64,000 bases of DNA from Salirhabdus salicampi. GTDB taxonomy: Bacteria > Bacillota > Bacilli > Bacillales > Alkalibacillaceae. Below, piece by piece: positions 17,939 through 26,365 of this stretch. A model generated the notes under the pieces. That model was not told the DNA's origin. It did no database searches and worked only from the letters and a program-made list of their open reading frames with translations. The position numbers and the translations under genes were made by a program. The stretch covers positions 310,001-374,000 of the forward strand of contig NZ_JANBWE010000001.1 in the NCBI RefSeq assembly GCF_024259515.1, in the 5' to 3' direction. Every line of letters begins with the position of its first letter. Within the stretch, counting starts at the first letter, position 1.

Positions 17939-18298
17939 ATGACACACTTACATATAACGTCATGGGTTCTAGCGTTAATATTATTTGCTGTTATTTTCTC
18001 TTTGACTAACAAAGGGAAGGAAAAACCAGCAAAGATTTTGCAAATGGTTTTAAGGCTTGTTTATTTACTAATCTTATTTTCTGGTATTTTACTTTTCACC
18101 TACTATGAAAACATCAGTGGAGAGCTTGTTATTAAAATGATTGCGGGTTTCTGGGTAATCTTTAGTATGGAAATGATTACAGTTAAGCGGAAACGTGGCT
18201 TACCTGCAAAAGCATGGTGGATCCAGTGGGGCATTGTTTTGTTTATCGCTCTAGTACTTGGCTTCGGCCGTTTACCATTCGGTGTTAAATTATTTTAA
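17939..18298 (+). CDS. yisL: UPF0344 (DUF1516) membrane protein YisL
   Basis: 119 residues with four hydrophobic spans. The start MTHLHITSWVLALILF, the central LRLVYLLILFSGI and the end LGFGRLPFGVKLF match B. subtilis YisL. Function unknown. It diverges from rocD. The ATG is preceded by aggagg. B. subtilis yisL is also near the gerP operon, which supports shared gene order. Confidence 0.88.
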   Translation: MTHLHITSWVLALILFAVIFSLTNKGKEKPAKILQMVLRLVYLLILFSGILLFTYYENISGELVIKMIAGFWVIFSMEMITVKRKRGLPAKAWWIQWGIVLFIALVLGFGRLPFGVKLF

Positions 18299-18314
18299 AC
18301 TGTATGAAAATAAG

Positions 18315-18355
18315 AAAAAACCTAAACCTGGGATAAAGCCAGGTTTAGGTTTTTT
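18315..18355. terminator. Bidirectional terminator
   Basis: An 11-bp stem (cctaaacctgg / ccaggtttagg) flanked by A6 on the left and T6 on the right, between the convergent yisL and the YppF-like gene. Confidence 0.92.
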
Positions 18356-18539
18356 AATGTATAACGTAAACAGGAGAAGTCCTTTTACTATGTAATTGAT
18401 CATACAAACGTTGAAATTCGTTTGATGCAATTGCCCCTTGCTCATATTTTTCATGACAAAATTTTACTAGCTCATTCGGAGAGGCTGGCCATTCGTTTCG
18501 TTCCTGTTCGTACAGACGAATTAAATCACTTAAACGCAT
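18354..18539 (-). CDS. Small YppF-like protein
   Basis: 61 residues from the ATG at 18539, which follows ggaggtac; the frame is open further upstream but without a better start. The sequence MRLSDLIRLYEQERNEWP...ELVKFCHEKYEQGAIASNEFQRLYDQLHSK is all helical, resembling YppF-type small proteins of Bacillus (about 60 residues, function unknown). The assignment rests on general pattern only. A long inverted repeat lies just upstream of this gene. Confidence 0.55.
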   Translation of the reverse strand: MRLSDLIRLYEQERNEWPASPNELVKFCHEKYEQGAIASNEFQRLYDQLHSKRTSPVYVIH

Positions 18540-18597
18540 TAGTTTGTACCTCCTTATTGTCGATGGTTTGATCGTAACATATATCAAGCCATTGCGG

Positions 18598-18657
18598 ACG
18601 GTTATTCAGCCAATTTCTTACTGCTAATTTGTGGCAGACTGACCTGAAAATAACCGT
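18598..18657. repeat. Long imperfect inverted repeat, possible structured RNA
   Basis: acggttattcag (18598-18609) pairs with ctgaaaataaccgt (18644-18657), a 12-bp helix with a 2-base bulge. Inside it, ctgc...gcag (18621-18637) can form a second hairpin. It lies in the 178-base gap between degV and the YppF-like gene, both on the minus strand. No T-run follows it on either strand, so it is not a normal terminator. Confidence 0.5.
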
Positions 18658-18717
18658 TGACGAAAAAAAGTACAGTTGCGTAGAATCGATACTTTAAAAT
18701 ATCTAAGTACGGGTAAA

Positions 18718-19578
18718 TTACTCATATAGGTCATTTAAGAAAAATATTGCTAAGGCGCCAGGACCTGCGTGCGCTCCAATTGCGGAACCAACATCATGAA
18801 TAGCAATTTCCTGAGGGTTAAGGGTATCTTGAATTAATGATTCAAGTTTTTTTACACTATCAGGAGCATCGGCGTGACCTATAATGACGGTTTGTTTCGA
18901 TATTTCTTTTGCACGTTCGCCTGTAATTTCCACCATTCGTTTATACACTTTTTTCGTTCCACGAATTTTTTCATGTGGGATAAGTTTTCCCTCTTCAATA
19001 ATTAAGATTGGCTTAATATTTAGTAATCCGCCAACTATTGCAGACGTTCGACTCAAGCGACCACCGCGGAGTAAGTATTCTAAATTATCAACGGTCACGA
19101 TATGCTCCATATGGTTGGCATAAAATTCAGCCGCTTTTACAATTTCATCCATTGAAGCACCTTGTTTTGCAAGTTCGGCAGCTTTTAAGACAATAAACCC
19201 TAATCCCATTGAAGCGCTTTTTGAATCCACAAGGTGAATCTGTGCATTAGGATGGGATTCTAATATTTGCTGTCTAGCAATTGTCGCACTTTGAAATGTT
19301 CCAGATAGTTGCGATGAAAATCCGATGTACAAGCATGGAAGCCCTCTTTCCACATAGGTAGAGAACGTTTTCATAAACGCTTCTGGAGATGGTTGAGAAG
19401 TTTTTGGGACAGCACCTTCTCTCATAGCGTCATATACACTTTTTGATTCAATGGTGACACCGTCTTCATAATCTTTTTCATTTAAATGGACGTTTAAAGG
19501 TACCATGTCGATTTCATATTCGCTATAATAGGACTTTGGTAAGTCAGCACCACTATCTGTAATGATTTTAATACTCAT
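18718..19578 (-). CDS. DegV family fatty acid-binding protein
   Basis: 286 residues. The DegV fold is evident from IKIITDSGADLPKSYY at the start, TSQPSPEAF, the YIGFSSQLSGTFQSA lipid-head-group loop, SKSASMGLGFIVL, LEYLLRGGRLSRTSAIVGGLLNIKPIL, and the end IGAHAGPGALAIFF. DegV/FakB proteins bind a fatty acid and present it to the kinase FakA. The ATG at 19578 follows AGGTGATAAAC; the frame extends three codons further to a GTG. It diverges from yitT, the same arrangement as yitS-yitT in B. subtilis, so this is the yitS equivalent. Confidence 0.92.
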   Translation of the reverse strand: MSIKIITDSGADLPKSYYSEYEIDMVPLNVHLNEKDYEDGVTIESKSVYDAMREGAVPKTSQPSPEAFMKTFSTYVERGLPCLYIGFSSQLSGTFQSATIARQQILESHPNAQIHLVDSKSASMGLGFIVLKAAELAKQGASMDEIVKAAEFYANHMEHIVTVDNLEYLLRGGRLSRTSAIVGGLLNIKPILIIEEGKLIPHEKIRGTKKVYKRMVEITGERAKEISKQTVIIGHADAPDSVKKLESLIQDTLNPQEIAIHDVGSAIGAHAGPGALAIFFLNDLYE

Positions 19579-19657
19579 GTTTATCACCTACTTAAAAAAT
19601 TTTAAAATTAACAAAAGCATTTTATACCATCGAGTATAGCATAAAAAGGAGGACACT

Positions 19658-20515
19658 ATGTTTTTATTTGAAGCGAAACGCTTTGCGATTGTCATATTTG
19701 GTGCATTGTTGAATGCAGTTTCATTAAATTTATTTTTGATTGAGGCAAATGTTTATGCGAGTGGCTTTACAGGAATAGCCCAGCTTACTTCGAGTATATT
19801 TAAGGACTTTTTAAATATTGATTTATCTACTGGTATACTCCTATTTTTACTAAATATACCTGTTATTATATTAGGATGGAAAAAAGTCGGAAAAGGATTT
19901 ACGATTTACAGTTTAATATCTGTAGCAGCTACAACTTTATTTTTGGAGACGATACCGCTGGTAAAGTTAGCGGACGATATTTTACTGAACGCAGTATTTG
20001 GTGGTGTGATTGCAGCAGTAGGTATAGGCTTAACGTTAAAATGGGGTGCCTCAACAGGTGGAATGGACATCGTGGCTATGGTGTTATCTCGCATGAAAGA
20101 CCGACCAATCGGATTATATTTCCTTGTCATGAATGGATTTATCATTTTTATGGCAGGATGGTTATATGACCCAGAAAAAGCCTTGTATACGATGGTTACA
20201 TTATATGTTCTTACACGAGTGATTGATGCACTCCATACACGTCATGAAAAATTAACAGCAATGATTATTACAACGAAAGCAGACGATTTAGTAACAGCTA
20301 TACAATCGAATATGGTACGTGGGATAACAACAATTCCTGCGAAAGGTGCTTTTACAAAAGAAGAAAAGGATATGCTCATTATGGTCATTACAAGGTATGA
20401 GCTTTACGATTTAGAAAAAATTATTACTGAAGTAGATCCGAATGCCTTTACGAATATTGTACAAACGACTGGTATATTTGGTTTCTTTCGTAGAGAAGAT
20501 GAAAAGATCGTGTAA
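19658..20515 (+). CDS. yitT: YitT family membrane protein (DUF161/DUF2179)
   Basis: 285 residues. Five to six hydrophobic spans with the family's NVYASGFTGIAQL and WGASTGGMDIVA segments are followed by a soluble C-terminal DUF2179 domain (ITTIPAKGAFTKEEKDMLIMVITRYEL, then ITEVDPNAFTNIVQTTGIFG). Function unknown; YitT proteins are widespread in Firmicutes. The ATG is preceded by aaaaggagga. The lipoprotein gene downstream is 66 bases away. Confidence 0.9.
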   Translation: MFLFEAKRFAIVIFGALLNAVSLNLFLIEANVYASGFTGIAQLTSSIFKDFLNIDLSTGILLFLLNIPVIILGWKKVGKGFTIYSLISVAATTLFLETIPLVKLADDILLNAVFGGVIAAVGIGLTLKWGASTGGMDIVAMVLSRMKDRPIGLYFLVMNGFIIFMAGWLYDPEKALYTMVTLYVLTRVIDALHTRHEKLTAMIITTKADDLVTAIQSNMVRGITTIPAKGAFTKEEKDMLIMVITRYELYDLEKIITEVDPNAFTNIVQTTGIFGFFRREDEKIV

Positions 20516-20581
20516 CGTTTGTTTTTGCAACTCGACTAACATACTAAGAAAAGACCAATAGCCAAAAAGGAAGTGAACGAT

Positions 20582-21133
20582 TTGGTAAAGCGAATAATAT
20601 TTCCTGTAGCGTTTAGCCTAGTTATGTTAGTTTCTTGTGGACAATCTTCTGGTTCAAATGCAGAAGATGAATTACAAGGAAGCAATGGAGGAGGAGATTC
20701 TATCGGGCAAAAGAAAGATGGCCAGCAAGTAGATATCACGTCATTGTTAGAGGAGTTAGAACTTACCGTTAATACAGAGAAAACTGCTGATAGTGTGACA
20801 TTTCAACTTACGCTGACGAATTCAGGTAACCAAGATGTCGAACTAACCTTTAGTTCTGGGCAACAATACGAAATCGTTGTAGAAAATGAACAAGGGGCCG
20901 AAGTGTACAAATACTCTCACGGAAAAGCTTTCACTGAAGCGTTAATCAACAAACAAATTGGCGCCGGTGAATCAGAAACATGGGAGGAAACGTGGAACTT
21001 AAAGGACAATGAGGGGAATAAGGTAGAAGCAGGGAACTATACTGTGCTTGTAACTTTACTCCCTGCTCAACTAAATCAACAAGTCATTGAAGGTACCCCA
21101 TTTGTTCAAAACGTCAATATTACATTACCTTAA
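20582..21133 (+). CDS. Lipoprotein with BsuPI (intracellular proteinase inhibitor) domain
   Basis: 183 residues from the TTG at 20582, which has AGGAAG 8 bases upstream; a GTG at 20573 lies inside that ribosome binding site. A lipoprotein signal peptide ends LVMLVSC, followed by a glycine/serine/aspartate-rich linker. The rest is a beta-rich BsuPI domain (ELTVNTEKTADSVTFQLTLTNSG, GESETWEETWNLKDNEG, AGNYTVLVTLLP). In B. subtilis the BsuPI gene ipi follows yitT and its product is cytosolic. Here the domain is exported and lipid-anchored, so intracellular protease inhibition cannot be its job. Confidence 0.85.
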   Translation: MVKRIIFPVAFSLVMLVSCGQSSGSNAEDELQGSNGGGDSIGQKKDGQQVDITSLLEELELTVNTEKTADSVTFQLTLTNSGNQDVELTFSSGQQYEIVVENEQGAEVYKYSHGKAFTEALINKQIGAGESETWEETWNLKDNEGNKVEAGNYTVLVTLLPAQLNQQVIEGTPFVQNVNITLP

Positions 21134-21164
21134 GTTCTGAATGTAGAACATAACTCTAAAGGAA

Positions 21165-21216
21165 AGCCCCTTCAAATTGGTCATATTGACCTGACTTTGG
21201 AGGGGCTGTCTTTTTT
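21165..21216. terminator. Terminator overlapping the 3' end of the DMT gene
   Basis: agccccttcaaa (21165-21176) pairs with tttggaggggct (21196-21207) with one wobble pair, and a T6 run follows at 21211-21216. It ends the lipoprotein transcript. Its right arm is also the last codons of the convergent transporter gene. Confidence 0.85.
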
Positions 21217-22143
21217 ATGATGGGTTGCACCTTTCTTGGAAGGAGGTTCCTCGATTACGGATAACATAAAGATCATACAAATAATACAAAAGGTTCCGAT
21301 CCATTGGAACTTACCAAATGGTTCATGGAGCCAAAAAACGGTTGTCGCAACTGCTGATAATGGTTCTAAACTACCGAGTAAGCTTGTTTCTTTCGCTGAT
21401 AGGCTTTGTAAACTTTCAATATAAAACCAGAAGGCAATCATTGTACCGAATACAATAACAAATATTAAATAAAGGAACTGTTCAATAGATACGGTTGTCA
21501 CAGTCACCTGCCATGGAGGATGGATAATACTTAAGGCGACGCCACCAATAATCATGGCCCAGCCAACAATAACAAGAGAGTCGTATTGTTTTAATAAAGG
21601 TATTGCATATAACGTATAAAACGCCAATGCGACACCGGATAATACCCCCCAAATCATAGCCGGAATCGGGACAAATAAAGAAGAAAATGACCCATTAGTC
21701 AGTAAGAAAAAGCATCCAGTTACCGCAAGGGTTGCGCTAAAGAAATCTCTTTTTGTCAATATCGTTTGTTTTCGTATAAGTAAGTACACCATAATCATTA
21801 CAGGGGCTAAATATTGTAATAACGTAGCGACGGCTGCATTTCCGTAATTAATGGATGCCATGTATGTGTATTGAACTGCAAGCATACCTATTATCCCGAA
21901 AATGATTAATTGGACAGCCACTTTTCTGTTTTTTAAGACAGCCGTGATTTGTGATCGATCCTTATAAACATATTGAACGGTTAATAGTAAAATTCCAGCT
22001 ATTAATAATCTTGTTGTGACAAGCCAGTTAACGTTCACACCAAATTGTTGAAATAATTTTTGTGATACCGTACCACCTACACCCCAAAAAGTAGCCCCAA
22101 CTATAACAAGCACAAGGCCAATCCCTTTAGAAGGTTTCACCAT
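21181..22143 (-). CDS. DMT superfamily transporter (EamA family)
   Basis: About 320 residues with ten hydrophobic spans in two EamA repeats; the first starts [24 protein letters not shown] and the second [21 protein letters not shown]. The end is hydrophilic and basic ([15 protein letters not shown]). Members export amino acids or other metabolites; no substrate can be assigned. Start codons GTG 22152, ATG 22149 and ATG 22143 are all possible. I use 22143 because AGGTG lies six bases before it. It is convergent with the lipoprotein gene. Confidence 0.85.
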   Translation of the reverse strand: MVKPSKGIGLVLVIVGATFWGVGGTVSQKLFQQFGVNVNWLVTTRLLIAGILLLTVQYVYKDRSQITAVLKNRKVAVQLIIFGIIGMLAVQYTYMASINYGNAAVATLLQYLAPVMIMVYLLIRKQTILTKRDFFSATLAVTGCFFLLTNGSFSSLFVPIPAMIWGVLSGVALAFYTLYAIPLLKQYDSLVIVGWAMIIGGVALSIIHPPWQVTVTTVSIEQFLYLIFVIVFGTMIAFWFYIESLQSLSAKETSLLGSLEPLSAVATTVFWLHEPFGKFQWIGTFCIICMIFMLSVIEEPPSKKGATHHKKDSPSKVRSI

Positions 22144-22258
22144 CTTCATCACCTAATTCATTTATCTATGTATAAACAAAAAAAGATAAGCCCAGAGTAT
22201 ATTCAAAACTCTGAGCTTCGTGTGGATGTTCATGTATGCCTTTCCTTTAAGCTATCAT

Positions 22259-22522
22259 TTACAATCCGTGTTTTTCAAAAATTTCTTCTACTCTTGGGAC
22301 TAATTCTTCCCACTGTGTATCAAACGTTTTATTTACCGTAATAAAATTTTTGTAACCGAAAACGTTATCTACGCCTTCCACATTCATGAGGTCATTCATA
22401 ATGTCAAAGTCGCTTTGCTGACCAGGCATAACGGAAATGCTCCCGTCACCTTCAAAAATATCTTGGTCTGCAGTAAATTTCATTGCGTTTGGATTTGGAG
22501 TAGGTTCTGCTATTACACCCAT
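22259..22522 (-). CDS. NifU N-terminal (Nfu-N) domain protein
   Basis: An 87-residue stand-alone Nfu N-terminal domain. The start MGVIAEPTPNPNAMKFTAD carries the diagnostic ExTPNPNxMKF motif, followed by FDIMNDLMNVEGVDNVFGYKNFITVNK. The ATG at 22522 follows gagggaggga; the frame is open upstream but codes for an unlikely segment. It lacks the CxxC of the catalytic Nfu domain, so it is at most an accessory to iron-sulphur carriers. Confidence 0.88.
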   Translation of the reverse strand: MGVIAEPTPNPNAMKFTADQDIFEGDGSISVMPGQQSDFDIMNDLMNVEGVDNVFGYKNFITVNKTFDTQWEELVPRVEEIFEKHGL

Positions 22523-22673
22523 TCGTATCCCTCCCTCATAATCTCTTATTATATTAGCATGAATGGAAAGTTTGAGAAAGACGGTAAATGGAAATGATAG
22601 ATATGAAACTAGATATACACTCATAACCGTTCAAGACTAAGAATAACTATTAAATAGAAAGGAGAATGAAACA

Positions 22674-23102
22674 ATGTCAAAAATCGAATCCCGACTCAGA
22701 CGTAATGTTACTGCATTTCATGAACTCTTCTTGCATTATTTATCCCTATTTAAATCTTGGTTAGACGGGCCTGTTGTTCACGAATTTGTCAAACGTTACC
22801 CATACCATACTTATTGCTATTTAATTCTAACTCCGATCTTTATGATGATACCGATTTTCTCATTATTTGGTTCATTCCATTTAGTTACCTATCATTATCT
22901 AGCTAGTTTAGGCTTATTCGTTTTTGCAATATGTTTTGGATTCATTTTTATGGTTATCCCTTACATTTTCATACATGTTCTTTACCATGACCATGTAAAA
23001 TGGCGGAAGTTAAAGTTTACCTTCTTCGGACTTTCCATATTTATTAGCATTTGTTGGATTATTGTATTTTATTCCCGTTTTTATCCTAACTTTTCGTTTT
23101 AA
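22674..23102 (+). CDS. Hypothetical membrane protein
   Basis: 142 residues: a polar N-terminal 45 residues (RRNVTAFHELFLHYLSLFKSWLDG) followed by three hydrophobic spans (ILTPIFMMIPIFSLFG, SLGLFVFAICFGFIFMVI, FFGLSIFISICWIIVFY). The ATG is preceded by aaaggagaatg. I do not recognise the family. Its last five codons overlap the end of the convergent D-amino acid aminotransferase gene (17 bases). Confidence 0.75.
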   Translation: MSKIESRLRRNVTAFHELFLHYLSLFKSWLDGPVVHEFVKRYPYHTYCYLILTPIFMMIPIFSLFGSFHLVTYHYLASLGLFVFAICFGFIFMVIPYIFIHVLYHDHVKWRKLKFTFFGLSIFISICWIIVFYSRFYPNFSF

Positions 23103-23922
23103 GGATAAATTGTTCTAATATTTGTTTGGTAATATCTCCAATGGCACCACCGTTAACTTGAATGTCATCAATTGATGTCACGGGTACCACCTCAAGAGTA
23201 GTTGACGATAGGAAAGCTTCATCTAACTGTTGTAAATCGTTAAGGGTTAGAATTTGTTCTTTAAACGGTATATGTAGTTCGGAGCAAATTTGTTTAATGG
23301 CAATCCTTGTAATTCCGTTTAAAATAAAGCGATTTGCTGGATGGGTAATGACAACTCCCTCTTTTACACCGAAAAAGTTTGAAGAAGATCCTTCTGTTAT
23401 ATGCTGTTCGCTACGGTAGAGGATGGACTCAAAATAACCGTGTTCTTTCGCTTGTTGTTTCGCCATAATGTTCCATAATAAATTTAAGCTCTTAATGTCA
23501 CAACGTCCCCAGCGTAAGTCTTCGACTAATGTAGTATTTACACCATTCTCCTGAGCTTCAGTAGGCCTGCTTACTGGTATTGTATACGCAATTAGTTGAG
23601 GATGTACATCTTGAGGAAAAGGGTGACTTCGTGGTGCTACCCCTCTTGTGATTTGAAGATATATGCCACCATCTTTAACCCCGTTTTTGTTGATTAATTC
23701 ATGTAACTGATTCTTCAACGCTTTTTTAGAAATGTCATATGGAATTTTAAGTTCAGTTAAGCTATATACTAGTCGATCTAAATGTTCAGATAACATAAAT
23801 ATGTTTCCATTATACAGACGAAAAACTTCGTAAACACCATCTCCAAACTGATGCCCCCGGTCTTCAATATCAATAGTTGCTTCATTACGCCTTATAAATT
23901 GGTCGTTTTTTAATACAAACAT
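23086..23922 (-). CDS. dat: D-amino acid aminotransferase
   Basis: Fold-type IV PLP transaminase that makes D-glutamate from D-alanine and 2-oxoglutarate for the cell wall. 278 residues, the family norm. The start DIEDRGHQFGDGVYEVFR is diagnostic. PLP lysine K144 is in RCDIKSLNLLWN; the cofactor-nitrogen-binding E177 is in HITEGSSSNFF; GITR and SSTTLEVVPV complete the site. The ATG follows agggggatg. The 3' end overlaps the convergent membrane-protein gene by 17 bases, with no terminator visible between them. Confidence 0.93.
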   Translation of the reverse strand: MFVLKNDQFIRRNEATIDIEDRGHQFGDGVYEVFRLYNGNIFMLSEHLDRLVYSLTELKIPYDISKKALKNQLHELINKNGVKDGGIYLQITRGVAPRSHPFPQDVHPQLIAYTIPVSRPTEAQENGVNTTLVEDLRWGRCDIKSLNLLWNIMAKQQAKEHGYFESILYRSEQHITEGSSSNFFGVKEGVVITHPANRFILNGITRIAIKQICSELHIPFKEQILTLNDLQQLDEAFLSSTTLEVVPVTSIDDIQVNGGAIGDITKQILEQFILKTKS

Positions 23923-24028
23923 GTTAGCATCCCCCTGTGAATTGATTTAATATTTATCTTATTCTGAATTATTTTATATGTAAAGATAAAATTCATGCGA
24001 CGCAAATTGCGCCGCATGAATTTAGGGG

Positions 24029-24229
24029 TTACTGTAAATGGTTTTCTATTTGTTGTTCAAGCTCTTGCAGCTCAGCCTGCTCTTCTGCAGAAGATTGTGC
24101 ATAAGCAGAGTGAATCACGTTTTTTGCCACCTCTATCTCTTTTTGGTGGTCAGCTTGATTCATATTCTGCCCCATTTCCACAACACGATTTACTGCTTGT
24201 CTTGCTTGCTCCAACAAATTGTTTGCCAT
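24029..24229 (-). CDS. DUF3813-like small helical protein
   Basis: 66 residues, entirely helical and charged: MANNLLEQARQAVNRVVEMG, then HQKEIEVAKNVIHSAYAQSSAEEQAELQELEQQI. It resembles the DUF3813 (YizC-like) small proteins that lie just downstream of yitU in Bacillus, the same place as here. Function unknown. The ATG is preceded by aggggga. An inverted repeat of atgcggcgc type lies past the stop (23997-24019) and may terminate transcription. Confidence 0.7.
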   Translation of the reverse strand: MANNLLEQARQAVNRVVEMGQNMNQADHQKEIEVAKNVIHSAYAQSSAEEQAELQELEQQIENHLQ

Positions 24230-24231
24230 CG

Positions 24232-24381
24232 TTAAATTCCCCCTAGTGTATGCTGGTCAACTTCTTCATTCTTCCGCTCCGCGTCCGTAAACCGTTCCCG
24301 ATATGGGAACCGTTTATCATGTTGTTTCACTGATTTGACACCTTCAGCAACAAATCGCTTTGATTTGCTTCGTTTGCTCAA
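24232..24381 (-). CDS. Small basic hypothetical protein
   Basis: 49 residues from a TTG at 24381, starting MSKRSKSKRFVAEGVKSVKQHDKRFPYRERFTD and ending ENEEVDQ-like acidic residues and LGGI. I choose the TTG because GGGGGG stands seven bases upstream; an ATG at 24396 lies inside that ribosome binding site, and the longer open frame runs back through the terminator of yitU. Unknown function. It is two bases from the DUF3813-like gene, so the two are likely one transcript. Confidence 0.55.
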   Translation of the reverse strand: MSKRSKSKRFVAEGVKSVKQHDKRFPYRERFTDAERKNEEVDQHTLGGI

Positions 24382-24396
24382 GGCATATCCCCCCAT

Positions 24397-24431
24397 TAAA
24401 AAAAGCCTGAACGCAAAAGCAGCGTTCAAGC
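24397..24431 (-). terminator. Terminator of the HAD phosphatase gene
   Basis: gcttgaacgc pairs with gcgttcaggc around a 7-base loop and is followed on the minus strand by T7. It lies 70 bases past the HAD gene stop and just before the small basic gene. Confidence 0.85.
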
Positions 24432-24500
24432 ATAGTTTAAACATAAACGCGAAGTTCATGAAAAGGAATTATTGGCTTTTTAATCGTTATTTGGAAATAC

Positions 24501-25313
24501 TTATAGCTTTAAGTAATCCTCAAGAAACGATGCAACACCGTCTTCTTCATTACTTCTCGTAATGTAATTCGCACGTTGTTTTAATTCATTAATTCCATTT
24601 TCCATTGCCACACCAACTCCAGCGTATTCAATCATTTCAAAATCATTATCTTCATCACCAAAAGCAATAATTTGCTCTTTCGGGATATCATAATAATGAG
24701 CAATTTTTTGGAGTCCTACCGCTTTATTTATACCGGCACGAACAATTTCGATGATGTTCCATGGAACACCCCAATTTCGGTGTTCAATCATCTCGGCATG
24801 TTTTTCATCTAAACTTGCCCGAATTAATGGTACTTGATTTTCATGGGGATAAATCAAGATAGTAGTGGGATCTTCCTGTAAGTGATTCTCAAGGCTTCCG
24901 ACTTTAATAGGATGTTTGCCGTCCCCTAGATGGAATAATTCCATGATCTCATGGTCCAACTGATCTAAATAAACATCATCTTGAATTTCTGCCATAATAT
25001 TTTTTACGCCTAACTCGTAACATGTATGAATAATTTCTTTCGCTGTACGAATCGACATTGGGGAGTGAACAATATCCCATTTGGGCTCATAAGGATGATG
25101 TACAACAGCACCATTCACATTTACCATAGGGGTATCCAACTGTAATTCTTTATAATATTGAATGCTTGCTCTATGTGGTCTCCCAGTAGAAATGACAACA
25201 ATATGGCCTTTCTTTACTGCTTCGGATAACACTTGCTTTGATTTTTGTGAAATGGTTTTTTCATCCGTTAAAAGTGTGCCATCTAAATCTAATGCAATTA
25301 AATGTTTTTTCAT
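24501..25313 (-). CDS. yitU: Cof-type HAD-IIB phosphatase (YitU-like)
   Basis: 270 residues. HAD motif I is LIALDLDGTLLTD (nucleophile Asp near residue 9), motif II VISTGRP, motif III lysine in GINKAVGLQKI, and motif IV IAFGDEDNDFEMI. The cap is of type IIB. Enzymes of this family hydrolyse sugar phosphates or FMN-pathway intermediates: in B. subtilis YitU is one of the phosphatases implicated in riboflavin synthesis. It diverges from the esterase gene, as yitU/yitV do there. The ATG follows GAGGTG. Confidence 0.88.
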   Translation of the reverse strand: MKKHLIALDLDGTLLTDEKTISQKSKQVLSEAVKKGHIVVISTGRPHRASIQYYKELQLDTPMVNVNGAVVHHPYEPKWDIVHSPMSIRTAKEIIHTCYELGVKNIMAEIQDDVYLDQLDHEIMELFHLGDGKHPIKVGSLENHLQEDPTTILIYPHENQVPLIRASLDEKHAEMIEHRNWGVPWNIIEIVRAGINKAVGLQKIAHYYDIPKEQIIAFGDEDNDFEMIEYAGVGVAMENGINELKQRANYITRSNEEDGVASFLEDYLKL

Positions 25314-25507
25314 TTATTTCACCTCTGTTGGTATATAGTTTAAATGTTGGAATTATATACGTAAAGTAAAGCATAATTTCGTGGATGATTATATTTTATT
25401 CATATAGAGATTTTCCATTTAAAAAGAATGAAAAAATGGTATTACATAAAGGATTCTGATAAATTTGTAATATTAGACAAATAACAACGAAAGAAGGATT
25501 ATAGCAA

Positions 25508-26275
25508 ATGGTAATTGTGGAGAATATTATGATACAAAGTATCCCAACCTTAGTGGTAACTGAACAAGAACGAGCGGACAAACCACTGCCCCTAATTATT
25601 TACTATCACGGATTTACAAGTGCAAAAGAGCATAACCTGCCTTTTGCATATCTAATGGCACAGAAAGGATACCGTGTTCTTTTACCTGACAGCATTCACC
25701 ATGGTGAAAGAGATAATGGTATTTCGACTGAAGAAATACAATATGAGTTTTGGAATATTATCTTTCAAAACATTCAAGAAATATCCATTATAAAAACAGA
25801 AGCAGAGAAAAACAATTGGATTAAAGATAATCGAATAGGGTTAGCCGGTACGAGTATGGGAGGAATCACAACAAGTGCAGCCTTAGGTCAATATGACTGG
25901 ATTAAAACGGCAGCTGTATTAATGGGTTCACCGAAGTTAACAGATATGGCAACATTTTTATTGGATGACATAAAGAAAAAACTTGGTTCATCCTTACCGA
26001 TTACAGATGATGAGATTGAGAAAATGTATGCAATGATTGGGAAAATTGATTTGGCGAACCATACAGATAAACTTAACAATCGTCCAATTTTGTTTTGGCA
26101 CGGGGATGAAGATCCAGTAGTTCCATTTGACCAAGCTTATTCTTTTTATGAGGAAGTAAAAGAAACATATACTACTGAGGAAAATATTCGTTTTATTCGG
26201 GATATAGGAAGAGGACACAAAGTGAGTAGAGATGCGATTTTACAAACAGTACACTGGTTTGAGGAACGATTGTAA
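25508..26275 (+). CDS. yitV: Alpha/beta-hydrolase, YitV-like esterase
   Basis: 255 residues with an intact triad: nucleophile S116 in GTSMGG, acid at D200/D202 in HGDEDPVVP and H237 in GRGHKVS. IIYYHGFTSAKE supplies the oxyanion hole. It has no signal peptide, so it acts in the cytosol. The substrate is unknown; the family is annotated as esterase or prolyl oligopeptidase-like. The ATG is preceded by gaaggatta. It lies between the yitU and yitW equivalents. Confidence 0.87.
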   Translation: MVIVENIMIQSIPTLVVTEQERADKPLPLIIYYHGFTSAKEHNLPFAYLMAQKGYRVLLPDSIHHGERDNGISTEEIQYEFWNIIFQNIQEISIIKTEAEKNNWIKDNRIGLAGTSMGGITTSAALGQYDWIKTAAVLMGSPKLTDMATFLLDDIKKKLGSSLPITDDEIEKMYAMIGKIDLANHTDKLNNRPILFWHGDEDPVVPFDQAYSFYEEVKETYTTEENIRFIRDIGRGHKVSRDAILQTVHWFEERL

Positions 26276-26365
26276 AGTATAATGGATGGTGAATCAAATT
26301 TTAAATACTTATTGGTTTTGTATATAATGAGTATATAATTGAAGTAAAGGGGGATTAACAAAGCT

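Noticed and set aside
24382-24459. Upstream extension of the small basic gene
   Set aside because: It would translate through the terminator hairpin of the HAD gene; GGGGGG before the TTG at 24381 fits a start there.
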